64,000 nucleotides of DNA from the NCBI RefSeq assembly GCF_964340395.1, contig NC_135558.1, forward strand, positions 1,427,501 through 1,491,500, given 5' to 3'. Positions 21,338-34,170 of the stretch are shown piece after piece. The translations under genes were made by a program, and so were the position numbers. The DNA comes from Glandiceps talaboti. Taxonomy: Eukaryota; Hemichordata; Enteropneusta; Spengelidae. Position 1 is the stretch's first letter. The number at the start of each line of letters is the position of its first letter. The notes under the pieces are model-generated. The model saw only the letters and a list, made by a program, of their open reading frames with translations, was not told the origin of the DNA and searched no databases.

Positions 21338-22795
21338 AGCTCATACAGATACAGGATTAGTGTGAGAGGTCCTCGTTGGTCCGCTGTATGTAATCACTGT
21401 ATCATCTGTAAGCGGAAGAAATGCCAGGATCGAAAAGACCGATTTATTTGTTTTTAAAACTAAAACTACAGTTTCGAACTGTAGAACAAAAAGAATCAGT
21501 TTGTAATTTTGGCCAAACCCCGGAGGCCTAGGCTAGCCTATTGGCATTGCTAAAAATTATGATTTACTACATTCCAACCTCACTGGTATTATAAAAATAA
21601 AATTGGAAAATGTTTGTTTTTGTTAGCGTGTTTCACATCGTCAATGAAAGGTAAATTTTTGTCCTAGATTTTTCAAAGAGGTAATAATGACAATGTACAT
21701 GTAGGTCAGTGGACTGGCAGTGACTTCATATATAACACACTAGCTGCAACAATTGTACGGTTTCAGGTTGGGTTTTTTTCCGGTTTTTTTTCTTCGCATT
21801 TTCTTCATTCCGATGTTTAACTGGAAACAAGCCCTACAATTTATGTAATGTCAATGCCAAAAGACGACTGCGAAACAGATCTGAATCACATTGGTGGATT
21901 TTTCTACTAATATACACCTTACCTGCCAAAAAATCGGACATATCCTAACGTTGGCATTAATTACGTAGCCTTCAAGCCCAATAAATGTTCAGAGGTACCC
22001 CAAGCCCATCAAAATCACCAAAGTAGCAACACACTGCAGCATTTTGAAATGGGTAGTATGCTGACATCTCGCTCATGATTTCAGCGTGATGTTGTCTATT
22101 TGAGTTTGCCTAGCAGGAATTTTAGCATTTGTTTTGCAATGAAATAACGGAATTAAAAAACTCAAAAACAGAAGAAAAAAACTGTATTATCAAAACGCTA
22201 CAATTATTGCAGCTACATGTAACAAGACGCATTTGTATTCAAGCTTGGGAGTTAGAGTTAGACATGCAAGTCTACGGATAAAGTTAATTCATATCAAGCT
22301 TCCATTGTATCTTCCTGTTGTACATAATTTGAAGTTGTTGGGAATTTCATTTTCTTTTGCTATGACATGCATGGTGAAGTTGTTGTGAGAAAGTTTTACA
22401 ATGGATGTTATAGTATAAGCATACCAAACTGAGCAGCACCATCGTGAGCTGTTAAATGGACACAAGCACACACATATATGATATTGATGTATTTATATAT
22501 TATGTAAAACAACATAGACCTCTTTGTCTCAATATTCAGTTTATAATATGTTTATAAAGAGTATGCTTAAACGCAGAAACGCAGACCCAAATATTTTGGT
22601 GTAGATTGCTATGATGAAGTGAGGTTTAAGTTTAGCAGCCAAAATAATGTTGGGACGCAATTTCAAAATAAAATATTTAATCTTGAAAGATGAAGAACTA
22701 TAATTTATAGTCTGAGACATGTACTACATGCTTACAGTGAAGTATTACAAATAAATGATAACTTTCAACTCATTGTATTTAATTGTTTACAGGTA

Positions 22796-25700
22796 ATGAG
22801 TAGTTCAGAGGAGGTATCCTGGATATCCTGGTTTTGTGGTCTCCGGGGAAATGAGTTCTTTTGTGAGGTTTGTATTTTATCGTTGCTTTAAATCTTCTTT
22901 TGTTTTAGAGGATGATTAAAAAAAAAACATAGAGGGCCAAGTATGCATTAGTAATGCTCACTTCTGGCACTTTACAAATAGCAAGTTGTTGATAAGCTCT
23001 CTGAAAATCTTATGTGAAAGATTGTAATATTTAGTGCTGTACAGATATTGGCCAGTACTTGGCTCCAAAGGGTTTCTAATATTTAGTGCTGTACAGATAT
23101 TGGCTAATACTTGGCTCCAAAGGGTTTCTAATATTTAGGGCTGTACAGATATTGGCCAGTACTTGGCTCCAAAGGGTTTCTAATATTTAGTACTGTACAG
23201 ATATTGGCTAGTACTTGGCTCCAAAGGGTTTCTAATATTTAGTGCTGTACAGATATTGGCTAGTACTTGGCTCCAAAGGGTTTCTAATATTTAGTACTGT
23301 ACAGATATTGGCTAGTACTTGGCTCCAAAGGGTTTCTAATATTTAGTGCTGTACAGATATTGGCTAGTACTTGGCTCCAAAGGGGTTCTAATATTTAGTG
23401 CTGTACAGATATTGGCTAGTACTTGGCTCCAAAGGGTTTCTAATATTTAGTACTGTACAGATATTGGCTAGTACTTGGCTCCAAAGGGTTTCTAATATTT
23501 AGTGCTGTACAGATATTGGCTAGTACTTGGCTCCAAAGGAGTTCTAATATTTAGTGCTGTACAGATATTGGCTAGTACTTGGCTCCAAAGGGTTTCTAAT
23601 ATTTAGTACTGTACAGATATTGGCTAGTACTTGGCTCCAAAGGGTTTCTAATATTTAGTGCTGTACAGATATTGGCTAGTACTTGGCTCCAAAGGGGTTC
23701 TAATATTTAGTGCTGTACAGATATTGGCTAGTACTTGGCTCCAAAGGGTTTCTAATATTTAGTGCTGTACAGATATTGGCTAGTACTTGGCTCCAAAGGG
23801 TTTCTAATATTTAGTACTGTACAGATATTGGCTAGTACTTGGCTCCAAAGGGTTTCTAATATTTAGTGCTGTACAGATATTGGCTAGTACTTGGCTCCAA
23901 AGGGGTTCTAATATTTAGTGCTGTACAGATATTGGCTAGTACTTGGCTCCAAAGGGTTTCTAATATTTAGTGCTGTACAGATATTGGCAGTACTTGGCTC
24001 CAAAGGGTTTCTAATATTTAGTACTGTACAGATATTGGCTAGTACTTGGCTCCAAAGGGTTTCTAATATTTAGTGCTGTACAGATATTGGCTAGTATTTG
24101 GCTCCAAAGGGTTTCTAATATTTAGTGCTGTACAGATATTGGCCAGTACTTGGCTCCAAAGGAGTTCTAATATTTAGTGCTGTACAGATATTGGCTAGTA
24201 CTTGGCTCCAAAGGGTTTCTAATATTTAGTGCTGTACAGATATTGGCCAGTACTTGGCTCCAAAGGGTTTCTAATATTTAGTACTGTACAGATATTGGCC
24301 AGTACTTGGCTCCAAAGGGTTTCTAATATTTAGTGCTGTACAGATATTGGCTAGTACTTAGCTCCAAAGGGTTTCTAATATTTAGTACTGTACAGATATT
24401 GGCTAGTACTTGGCTCCAAAGGGTTTCTAATATTTAGTGCTGTACAGATATTGGCCAGTACTTGGCTCCAAAGGGTTTCTAATATTTAGTACTGTACAGA
24501 TATTGGCCAGTACTTGGCTCTAAAGGGTTTCTAATATTTAGTGCTGTACAGATATTGGCCAGTACTTGGCTCCAAAGGGTTTCTAATATTTAGTGCTGTA
24601 CAGATATTGGCCAGTACTTGGCTCCAAAGGGTTTCTAATATTTAGTGATGTACAAACAAAATTGTAAATAAAAATTTGATAACAGTTGTAAGTCTATATT
24701 ATATAACAAGCACAATCAATATGCTTTGTCCAAATATGTTACCCAGGCAGAGACACTGATGATTATTTTCTACTTTCTTTCAGGTTGATGAAGATTATAT
24801 TCAAGACAAGTTTAATTTAACAGGTTTAAATGAACAAGTTCCACATTACAGACAAGCCTTAGACATGATATTAGATTTAGAGCCTGGTAAGTATAGCTCA
24901 CTTATCCTTTCGTGACTCCCTGCGCCATCATATGACTGGTCCCTGTGTTATCACATGACTTGTCCCTATGTCATCACATGACTGGTCCCTATGTCATCAC
25001 ATGACTGGTCCCTGCGCCATCACATGACTGGTCTCTGTGTCATCACATGACCTATCAGTTCGTGTGAGACTACATGTAACTAATAATTGCCATCTTGGAT
25101 CTGCTATATTGCATTACCATGGAAATGTATATATTCCCACAATCCTTTACATTATTTTGTGTAGTTGGTCATCTCAGCCAATGAGAGTGTAAGATGCAAT
25201 TACCAGTCACTTGCGTACGTATGCAATGTATGCAGGGACCAATGAAGGTTGTCCGGCTACTCTGAAATTGTTTGTTTGTTATTCCCTTACTTTTAAGTCT
25301 ATTCTGTTCGTTGATGGAGGCAGACGTGACCTAGCTGTCAACTCACATTGTATGGTATATCATTTTATGAAAATCTATGAAATAATAGAACAAGCTCATG
25401 ACAAGCTAGGTTCTAAAATAATCTAATTTTGATATCATACTGACTTTATTTTTTTAATTTGAACAATGACAAAATACATGATAAGAAAACTCACTCCCTA
25501 GAAAATTGAGTTCATAATCCTTTGTTCATAATTATATATAATCTTTTCAGATGATGATTTAGAAGAAAATCCCAATCAAAGTGATCTGATAGAACAAGCA
25601 GCAGAAATGCTGTATGGACTTATTCATGCCAGATTCATCATGACAAATAGAGGTATTGCTCTGATGGTAAGTTATATTGCTGACAGACTTTACAGGAATA

Positions 25701-28700
25701 CTCTCAAAGTTCATTCCCTTACTGCAACAATCATTGAGTTCAAAGTGAATGATTTGTGTTCAAACTGCTCAACGTGAACATTTTGATTTCAACAGAAAAG
25801 ATGATTTTGAAAAATATGAATTGTTTTTAGTAAAAAGCAGTGTTCCAGCATAGGTTGACACAATGGATTGTTACATATTGATTTCATAAAATCAAAATAT
25901 TTACATGTTGTAAGTTGTATATAATGTACTGCCAAATGCAGATAATGTACTGCCAAATGTAGATAATGTACTGCCAAATGTAGATAATGTAGTGTAATGT
26001 AATGTACTGCCAAATATAGATAAAGCTTTTCACTAATGACTTGAATCCATCATAGGTCTACATCAGTTTTGAGTGACTGAATTTAGAAAAGATGTAGATT
26101 TTGATTACTGATGAGAACATTCTATTGATAAAATCAGTTAATACCAATTTCTCCATCATTCTTTCACTATGTGATCATGTCAAAACAGGTGTATCCCTGT
26201 GATTGATGCAAGAAATGACAATGGCCAGAATATTTTAAAACTAGCCACAAGAGGTGAAATCATTTATCAATATATGCTTATTCAGTATCCTCTGAAATAT
26301 ATGTATAACTCTTGATTTTCTTGTTCGACAGCTAGAAAAATATCTTCAGGGAGACTTTGGTCATTGTCCACGGGTCTACTGTGAAAATCAACCATGTTTA
26401 CCCATAGGTAAGTATTCTCACTATGTCGCCCATTCATGATTACATAGAGATAGGTCATCTGGTTTCACATTACCAATAATTATTTACCTTTGATGGAAGG
26501 CTACATACATCATATGGAGATTGATTGCCAAATACTGTCAGCTCTGCACCAAGTATTGAGACTTTCAAGTCAAGACTAAAGTCTAAAGACATACCTTTTC
26601 AAGAGAATTTATTTGTGACAATGTTTATTGTAAAGCGCCAGTGAGCATCACTTGATGGATACAAGGTGCTATACTTTATCATTATATAGACTGCTTCTCA
26701 TGTCTTTGTCTAGCAGTATTGTTAGATAGAATCTGTACTCAAACATATTAAGTTATGGAGTATGGTTTTTTCCAGGTCTATCAGATGTTCCAGGGGAAGC
26801 TATGGTCAAACTATATTGTCCAAAATGTCAAGATGTGTACACGCCGAAATCATCCAGACACCATCATACAGATGGAGCTTACTTTGGTACAGGATTTCCC
26901 CACATGTTGTTTATGGTACATCCAGAATATAGACCCAAACGTCCACCTAATCAGTTCGTACCTAGGTATGTATGGACTAACTATATAGCCACATATATAT
27001 ATATATATACACCAACACTTACACTACTACATCACTACTAAATGGGTGTGTAGTATGTAGGTATGTATGCACCACCTATACACCAGGTATATACTCATAG
27101 ACTTCTACGTCACTGCTTGGTGTGTAGTATATGTAGGTATGTATTCACCACCTATACACCAGGTATGTACACATAGCACTACATAACTACTGGGTGTGTA
27201 GTATGTAGGTATGTATTCACCACCTATACACCAGGTATGTACACATAACACTACATAACTACTAGGTGTGTAGTACGTAGGTATGTAATGCACGACCTAT
27301 ACACCAGGTATGTACACATAGCATAACTACTGGGTGTGTAGTACGTAGGTATGTAATGCACCACCTATACACCAGGTATGTACACATAGCATAACTACTG
27401 GGTATGTAGTACGTAGGTATGTAATGCACCACCTATACACCAGGTATGTACACATAACACTACATAACTACTGGGTGTGTAGTACGTAGGTATGTATGTA
27501 CCACCAATACACCAGGTATGTACACATAGCACTACATAACTACTGGGTGTGTAGAAGTAGGTATTCACCACCTATACACCAGGTATGTACACATAGCACT
27601 ACATAACTACTGGATGTGTAGTACGTAGGTATGTATGCACCACCTATACACCAGGTATGTACACATAGCATAACTACTGGGTATGTAGTACGTAGGTATG
27701 TAATGCACCACCTATACACCAGGTATGTACACATAACACTACATAACTACTGGGTGTCTAGTACGTAGGTATGTATGCACCACCTATACACCAGGTATGT
27801 ACACATAGCACTACATAACTACTGGGTGTGTAGAAGTAGGTATGTATTCACCACCTACACACCAGGTATGTACACATAGCACTACATAACTACTGGGTGT
27901 GTAGTATGTAGGTATGTATTCACCACCTATACACCAGGTATGTACACATAACACTACATAACTACTGGGTGTGTAGTACGTAGGTATGTATTCACCACCT
28001 ATACACCAGGTATGTACACATAACACTACATAACTACTGGGTGTGTAGTATATAGGTATGTAATGCACCACCTATACACCAGGTATGTACACATAACACT
28101 ACATAACTACTGGGTGTGTAGTACGTAGGTATGTATTCACCACCTATACACCAGGTATGTACACATAACACTACATAACTACTGGGTGTGTAGTACATAG
28201 GTATGTATAAACTAATTGTATAGACACAGATCTATACATCTAATTGTCACGTAGACACTACATCATTGCTGAGTGTGTAGTACATAGGTATGTATACACT
28301 AATTGTATAGATTGTATACACTAAATGTATTGATCACAGATAGATAATTGTTACAAGTACATCAACTCATGCTTAGTTGTTTTGTATGTACAAATCACTC
28401 CACAATCTTTATATTCTCATTGAAATTCATTTACATAGAGTTATTTTATTGTTGCATCATTCACAGACCTTGCAATGGACTAGTTTCATACGTGCTACAT
28501 TAATTAATTAATTATAATTAATTACCATCATTAATGCATGTAACAAGTAAAGCTGCTACATTGTAATGCTTGTAAATCATTGCAGATTTATAATTCATGT
28601 GATACACAGACAAACAATTACTTAAAATAAAATGCAATTCATCTTAACATAATTGTTATTACACTCATCTAAGATCGGATGTTTTTACTATGCTTTTCAT

Positions 28701-29229
28701 CTAAACAGTATTACCTTTGTATTTGAAATGATTAGACACGGACAAAAAGTTCATCAAAGTCCTAAATTTGTCTGGTGTGCTATGTAGATTACTGTTATTC
28801 ATGTCCAGAGAGTTATTTCTTTTCTTTTTTAACAAGGTGAGATACAACATATACCTTGTATATTTTTTTTTTCTTTTCTGTATCTTCCATGTATACAGAT
28901 TGTATGGTTTCAAGATTCATCACTTGGCCTACGAATTGCAATGTCAGGCAGCTTCACGCAATCGCTCTGCTTTTCCACGCACCAGTGGTCAACAAAAGAA
29001 GTGACCCTCGCATGTTAAAACATAAATCCACCCAATAGGCATAGAAAGAGAGTATAAATAGTCACATCTTCATTCCTTTAATCAGTTTCCTCTGCTGTTA
29101 TTTCCGTCTTGCAGATTATATGGATTCAAGATACACCCGATGGCGTACCAGATCCAAGCCCAGGCAGCTTCCTCTCGTAATCGCACTGCCACTACTCGGC
29201 CACGCACTACAAAACCTCATTATAAGTAA
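22796..29229 (+). CDS. CSNK2B: Casein kinase 2 regulatory subunit beta (6 coding exons, canonical C-terminus)
   Basis: CK2beta dimerises through a zinc finger and docks two catalytic alpha subunits, setting substrate choice of the CK2 Ser/Thr kinase in nucleus and cytoplasm (family knowledge). Coding exons: 22796-22867, 24784-24886, 25551-25666, 26332-26407, 26776-26965 and 29115-29229 (TAA). Total 223 residues; human has 215. The N-terminus [20 protein letters not shown] matches the human protein, including the autophosphorylated serines. The acidic loop is around residues 55-64. The four zinc cysteines fall at 109, 114, 137 and 140, exactly the human numbering. LYGFKIH at 187-193 is the CK2alpha-docking segment. 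The tail after QAQAASS is lineage-specific and lacks the Ser-Pro site of the vertebrate tail. An alternative last exon lies at 28899-29004. The exon containing the ATG starts at 22793; an untranslated exon is probably upstream at 20400. Confidence 0.97.
23025..24655. repeat. 52-bp minisatellite, 31 copies, in CSNK2B intron
   Basis: The unit starts TAATATTTAGTGCTGTACAG and continues ATATTGGCTAGTACTTGGCT, CCAAAGGGTTTC. From 23025 to the last start at 24636 there are 1611 bp, that is 31 units with a single 1-bp deletion near 23980. Variants GTGCTGT/GTACTGT, GGCTAG/GGCCAG and GGGTTTC/GGGGTTC recur in blocks, indicating higher-order duplication. It lies between coding exons 1 and 2. Confidence 0.97.
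24915..25050. repeat. About 23-bp tandem repeat (CATCACATGACTGGTCCCTA)
   Basis: Five to six imperfect units lie just after the donor of the CSNK2B exon ending at 24886. Variation includes TGCGCC / TGTGTC / TATGTC before the ATCACATGAC core. Confidence 0.8.
25918..26015. repeat. 21-bp tandem repeat (ATAATGTACTGCCAAATGTAG)
   Basis: Three to four units plus a broken one, in the CSNK2B intron 25666-26332. Confidence 0.8.
26525..26690 (+). mobile_element. LINE 3' fragment in CSNK2B intron
   Basis: The frame from 26525 reads [20 protein letters not shown], the typical C-terminal end of a non-LTR retrotransposon polyprotein. It is followed by AAGCGCCAGTGAGCATCACT and GGTGCTATA, which resemble the 3' UTR end (AAGCGCCTTGAGCA…GGCGCTATA) common in such elements. 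It is 5'-truncated and inserted in sense orientation between exons 26407 and 26776. Confidence 0.7.
27035..28210 (+). repeat. About 72-bp minisatellite in the last CSNK2B intron
   Basis: The unit contains GTGTGTAGTACGTAGGTATG, then TATTCACCACCTATACACCA, GGTATGTACACATAACACTA and CATAACTACTGG. About 16 copies, some lacking CACTACATAA. Each copy has two perfect donor-like sites (TAG/GTATGT and CAG/GTATGT). The first closely matches the real exon donor at 26957-26973 (GTACCTAGGTATGTATG versus GTACGTAGGTATGTATG in the unit). The array starts about 70 bp after that donor. Confidence 0.93.
28899..29004 (+). CDS. CSNK2B: Duplicated alternative last coding exon of CSNK2B (exon 7a)
   Basis: A second copy of the CK2beta terminal exon lies 216 bp before the canonical one, with its own acceptor (CCATGTATACAG). 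It is in the same phase as 29115-29229. It codes [20 protein letters not shown] and then a basic tail ending GQQKK before TGA 29002-29004. The alpha-docking LYGFKIH is kept. Pro-Met of the canonical HPMAY becomes His-Leu, and the tail differs. Joined to exon 26776-26965 it gives a 220-residue protein. Its pyrimidine tract is interrupted, and no AATAAA lies before exon 7b, so transcripts using it would probably carry exon 7b as 3' UTR. The frame and conserved residues argue against a decayed copy. Confidence 0.8.
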
Positions 29230-29327
29230 CTCCTATTATTAATTCCAAACATTCACTTCATGTGTACTTACTCTCAATCATCAAATCTTTGTGTGTAGAT
29301 ACAAGAAAGTTTACTTTTCCTTTGATC

Positions 29328-29333
29328 AATAAA
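29328..29333 (+). terminator. CSNK2B: CSNK2B poly(A) signal AATAAA
   Basis: First AATAAA, about 100 bp after the TAA at 29227-29229. Further AATAAA hexamers at 30145-30150, 30666-30671 and 30865-30870 could serve longer 3' UTRs. Confidence 0.55.
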
Positions 29334-29334
29334 T

Positions 29335-31340
29335 TTGACGGAATCTCCTCATCATGATCCTTTCATTTCTAAGTCAAACGTGAGTATTTGCCATGTGCAG
29401 TTGATAAATGTCATGCATGCTGAAGTTTCATTACTTACACATTCAATTTTTGTTTGTGACTATCACTGTAAGATGATAAATGTTCATAAACTTGGTACAA
29501 TCATAAAACTGAACGTGGCATGTATTTCAAGTAACTTGTATTTAGTTATGTTTTGATTCCTAGTAATTCTATACGCCTATTGTGGTATGCTTGTGGAGAA
29601 CATGGATGTTTTAAAAACATTTCGAAATTTGTTAAAATTGTAGAACAAAATTTGAGTGCTTTACATCATTAGTGAGTCACTGTGTGTCAGATCTTATGAA
29701 AGTAAAGCACTAACAAGAACAAATGAGTCAGTGTGCTCCTTGTTTGGGTAACACTTTGACTGATATGTTGTGATCATAAAAACCGACAGACTGACATATA
29801 AATACATTGGTATAATAATGACATCACATACAATCTTAGACTGAGGGTACAAACAATGATGAATCTCTCAGTCTCTCACAATTCATTATTTAAAATTGTT
29901 GTAATGATAAGTTTTAAGTTTGACTCCACTCCGACTGTACATTTATGAAATATTTGCCTCCCATTATTTTTTCCTAGCTAGAAAGTCCACACTGTAAAAC
30001 TCATGCAATTGTTATGGTTTTTTGTCATGTCATTGTGTCATGTTATTGTATATCTTTGATAAAAATAGTGCCAGTGTAATATTTTTATGCACAACCCATT
30101 TCTACCATAGTATACTTATTACATTTTTTGTCAACTTGTGTGGAAATAAATATTTCATTTTGTAAGTAGTTAGAGCAAAACATGTGTACAATTCTAGATT
30201 GGCACTTTATTTCACATTTATTTCATTTTTAAGTTGCAAGCATACCAAACAAGATCGGTAAACCTTTCTTGTAAACAGCGCCCTCTCTGGTATGAAATTA
30301 AAATTTTATAAGAGCTTCAGAGTTCAGAAAATTTTATAAGAGCGCCCTCATGTGACATATAGGCCAAAATTTATAGAGGCTACCATACATTTGATTTATT
30401 AGTGGTTGTAGTGGTGTGACTCCTGTAGAATCTTCCTAAAAATTACTCTCAATCTATTAACATGAATGGAACTGTATAACAGTAGTAAACAGTGGAAATG
30501 TTACTGTACAGTTTTTGAAGTGGTTTTTAAAGTTTCTTGAAATCAGCTGCCACAAAGGACTGTGCTTTGACATTGTACCACACATTAGGCAGATTTTACA
30601 TTATATGTGTCTCTGTGATGTTTAATTAAACATTGTAACTGATAGAGGGCAGCAGTGTGACCTTCAATAAAACCAATGTTTTAGGAATTTAAATGATGAA
30701 ATGTTGGTTTTTTGGTGAGTCCCCACATAGTGATCAATACAAGAACACTAACTTTGAATTACTGTGATTCAGTGATGTATCAACTTCACCTAGAGGGTAC
30801 TGTTATGAAATGGAACAATTTTTCATTACCTGCGATATTCTGTGTTTTCATCAGTTTTGGAAATAATAAAGCTGGCATTTTTTGCAACTCTTCTTGATCT
30901 CCATTATTGTGTGATAAAACTTTCTTTATGAGTACATTATATTTGATACATAACTACACTTTTGGACCACTACACTGCACCGGTGGGTGTCTGCGTTAGA
31001 AATGACAACTATAGCAGTGTTCTCCATGAGGGGTTTTAGCAGGGCATGGCACCCTGCTTCAAATGTTGTGCAGCCATGTATATCAGTCGTGTGCCCTGTT
31101 GACATACTCTCACCTCCCGTATTGTTTCATGAATATTTACATCATTCTGTTGAACCCGTCATTGCCATCATTATTTCTTATTACACTTTAAGTATTGTAG
31201 GACTTCTAGTTACTACCAACAGACATTTGTATCAATTACATACGGTAGTTCTTATGTTACCAGTATCCCATTTGAAACCCTAGTTGTGCATAGCTGTGTG
31301 GATATAATGGGATAGAAGGATGACAAGTCTGTACAAAGCA
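29335..31340. other. Downstream of CSNK2B; no gene recognised
   Basis: Contains the alternative poly(A) signals and small repeats, e.g. AATTTTATAAGAGC twice near 30300-30345 beside GCGCCCTC. Short frames here have no recognisable domains. Confidence 0.45.
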
Positions 31341-31355
31341 GTGACTGAAATTTAA

Positions 31356-31628
31356 TGTATGTCTGTCGTATGTATGTATGTATGTATGTATGTATGTATG
31401 TAGAGATGTATGTAGAGATGTATGTATGTGTGTGTATATGTATGTAGAGATGTGTGTATGTATATATGTATGTATGTATGTATGTAGAGATGTATGTATG
31501 TGGAGATGTGTGTATGTATGTATGTGTGTGTGTATGTGTGTATGGATGGATGGGTGGGTGTGTGTGTGTGTATGTATGTATGTATGTATGTATGCGTGCG
31601 TGCGTGTGTGTATGTATGTATGTATATA

Positions 31629-31659
<31 letters not shown>

Positions 31660-31846
31660 GTGTATGTATGTATGTATGTATGTATGTATGTGTGTGTGTG
31701 CGTATGTCTGTCTGTCTGTATGTATGTATGTATGTATGTATGTATGTATGTATGTATGTATGTGTGTATGTATGTATGTATGTATGTATGTATGTATGTA
31801 TGTATGTATGTATGTATGTATGTATGTATGTATGTATGTATGCATG
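31356..31846. repeat. (GTAT)n microsatellite, about 490 bp, with variant blocks
   Basis: Mostly GTAT/TGTA tetranucleotides interrupted by GTGT, GAGA, GCGT, GGAT and CTGT blocks; the last 90 bp are nearly pure. Long Met-Tyr-Val-Cys and His-Thr-Tyr-Ile frames on both strands are artefacts. Confidence 0.98.
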
Positions 31847-31859
31847 TTCTAGGCCTATA

Positions 31860-34170
31860 TCTAGTACCTTTCATTACATCCAAATATCAGAAGCCCAGAC
31901 AATGTAAAAGATGTGGATGTTCCAAATCATTCAATGGAACATATGTTCTGTGGATCTAATCTTTGTAATTACATCAAGTAGCATCCCAGTAGTATATATT
32001 TAGCCTTAGTGAACCAAGATATAAATAATTTATATGTAGATCTTTATTACTACATACCCTTAGTTACATGTCCTGAAGATAAAGTACATAATCAACCTGT
32101 TGACCTGTTTGTGTTTCATTACTGTTTCACCTACAGCTAGCAATGTGCTGGGTGTCAAACTTGAGACCCATCATAGTCCATGACTGAATCTCCATCGGTG
32201 TACCATTTTCGAAATCAGAGCTGTTATCTGTTCTATAACACGCACCGCGGTACATCTTTGACGATGCCTTAAAACAGCTAGGGTCGTGAGGGTATGGTTT
32301 ACGACGATGTGGACTACAATCTATGGTCAGATCAACAGTTTTGATAAGTTATTGGTTATTATTGTACAAATTGAAGAATATGAATAAACATGAAACTGTG
32401 GTTTAATATTGAATGACAACTTCCATATTCTACTGACACTTGTTTGACAAATGAAAATTGCAATTGTGGAAATTGACGTCTAGTGTCTTCCACAATAACT
32501 GAACTCAGAAAGGCTACAAACATTTGACCCGGTTTCTCTTTGAATAATAAGCGTAGCTATATAAATGAACGTTTTTGAAAGGTGTGTCAATCAAAACTTG
32601 ACGGAAATATTTATACTGCGAGGGCTAAGCACATATGGAACTATTATACATGTTTCACTGGTAACAATGTAGTCTGAATGCCAACGTGGTTTCTAACTAA
32701 ACCAAGAGTGAGTGGTGGTGTAAATGGTAACGATACTGTATAGGAACTAGACTAGTAACAATCCGAATGCATCAAAGTCATAAAATTATGCATACCATAT
32801 TATGAAATAAGGTATGAAATAGAATAAACTGGCCAAGATTGATTGATTTCGATATTTATGCGAAGATGTTGAAGCATCTATAAGATAAGTAATTGTAATT
32901 TCATATAGGTTGTCATGGCAATATACAATGATTCCCTACTATTGCATGATTTAGTGATCTGACACATCGTCCAAGTCTGCAAGATGTGTTCACGTCGGTA
33001 GATGGGTACGTACATGTTTAGAACCTTCTTATGTTGATCTCGACTAGCCCTCGACACGTACAGTGTTGAGTGTGTTTGGACAGAGCATTCTATTACGGTA
33101 TTTTATGAAGAAAGGTAATAACCATCATCAGCACATGTGAAGTCTCGCAAGAAATAGTAGATGCGGAAACTGATATCATCTTAAAAAGACAATATAAAAT
33201 GGTTCTTCCAATCTGTAATGGTTATACATCTGATGGAGAAGAAACCAATAACACAGAGACCATATGGAAAACAACGGAAAACATAACTACCTGGACTAGG
33301 CACTCAACATCCAATCACCTTGTCTTGATTAGTAATAAAAGTTCATATCTCAAAGACCATAAAATAGTTGTGTAATATTATAATTATACTTCTACAAGAC
33401 AATGAAGTCATATAATGAAGTTCTAAAATTAACACATCATGTTATATTAAAACTTGTTGACAGTTCAATCGTACCTGGTACAAACAATTCCAAAATACCA
33501 ACTGCTGAGATGTGGAAGACCTATGTTGTTACGTAATGGAATGTCACTAGATTAGTAATATAAGTTCATATCTCAAAGACCATAAAATGTGCAACATTAT
33601 ATTCATATTTTTACAGAACAATTAAATCATATGATGGGAACAATCTGATTAAAATCTGACGTGTTGAAAGCGGCTCCCTACTTACTTCTATTTCCATTGT
33701 GTTGTGACGTTTGTTTTGTCAACAACTTGATGGAAATAGAGGTAAATAAAGACATCTCACTTTCAACACGTCAGATCAGATTTTAATCAGATTGGATAGG
33801 AGAGTTGTACACATCACGTTGACGCGTCATAGGATGGTAGTTGGTATAAAACCGTTACCCATCAATGATGAATCTGTCATTATGTTTGCCCAATTTAATA
33901 CATGTACATAATCATGACCATCCATGTCATGGTCTAGCACATAATATATCTTGACCCTTAGAGCCAACATTGCCAAAATAGTTGAAACAGGCGATGTTGA
34001 GATGTCGAAAACAGTATGTTGTTACATAGACAGACTATCGCTGTATTGCATAACGTTTACGAGTAAACGTACGTTAATTAACTTCATTTTAGAGTTCATA
34101 ACGAAAGTTACCAAACGTCTTGAATAGAATGAATTTATCCCTGAAACACATCACACATATGAGAAAGGGG
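31860..34170. other. No gene recognised; dispersed repeat copies
   Basis: A roughly 100-bp segment with AGTTCATATCTCAAAGACCA occurs at about 33325 and again at about 33555. A segment with GAGATGT(G/C)GAA and TATGTTGTTACRTA occurs at about 33505 and about 33998. Together with the foldback at 33641-33794 they indicate a nest of old mobile sequences. Confidence 0.5.
33641..33794. mobile_element. 154-bp foldback element
   Basis: Arms 33641-33670 (CAATCTGATTAAAATCTGAC then GTGTTGAAAG) and 33760-33794 are inverted copies; the right arm has a 5-bp TCAGA duplication. Complementarity continues inward (TCTATTTCCAT with ATGGAAATAGA), so nearly the whole element can fold into one hairpin. Non-coding MITE-like element. 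Confidence 0.7.

Noticed and set aside
31252-31959. Frames of about 200 residues on both strands (His-Thr-Tyr-Ile and Met-Tyr-Val-Cys repeats)
   Set aside because: They arise from the (GTAT)n microsatellite.
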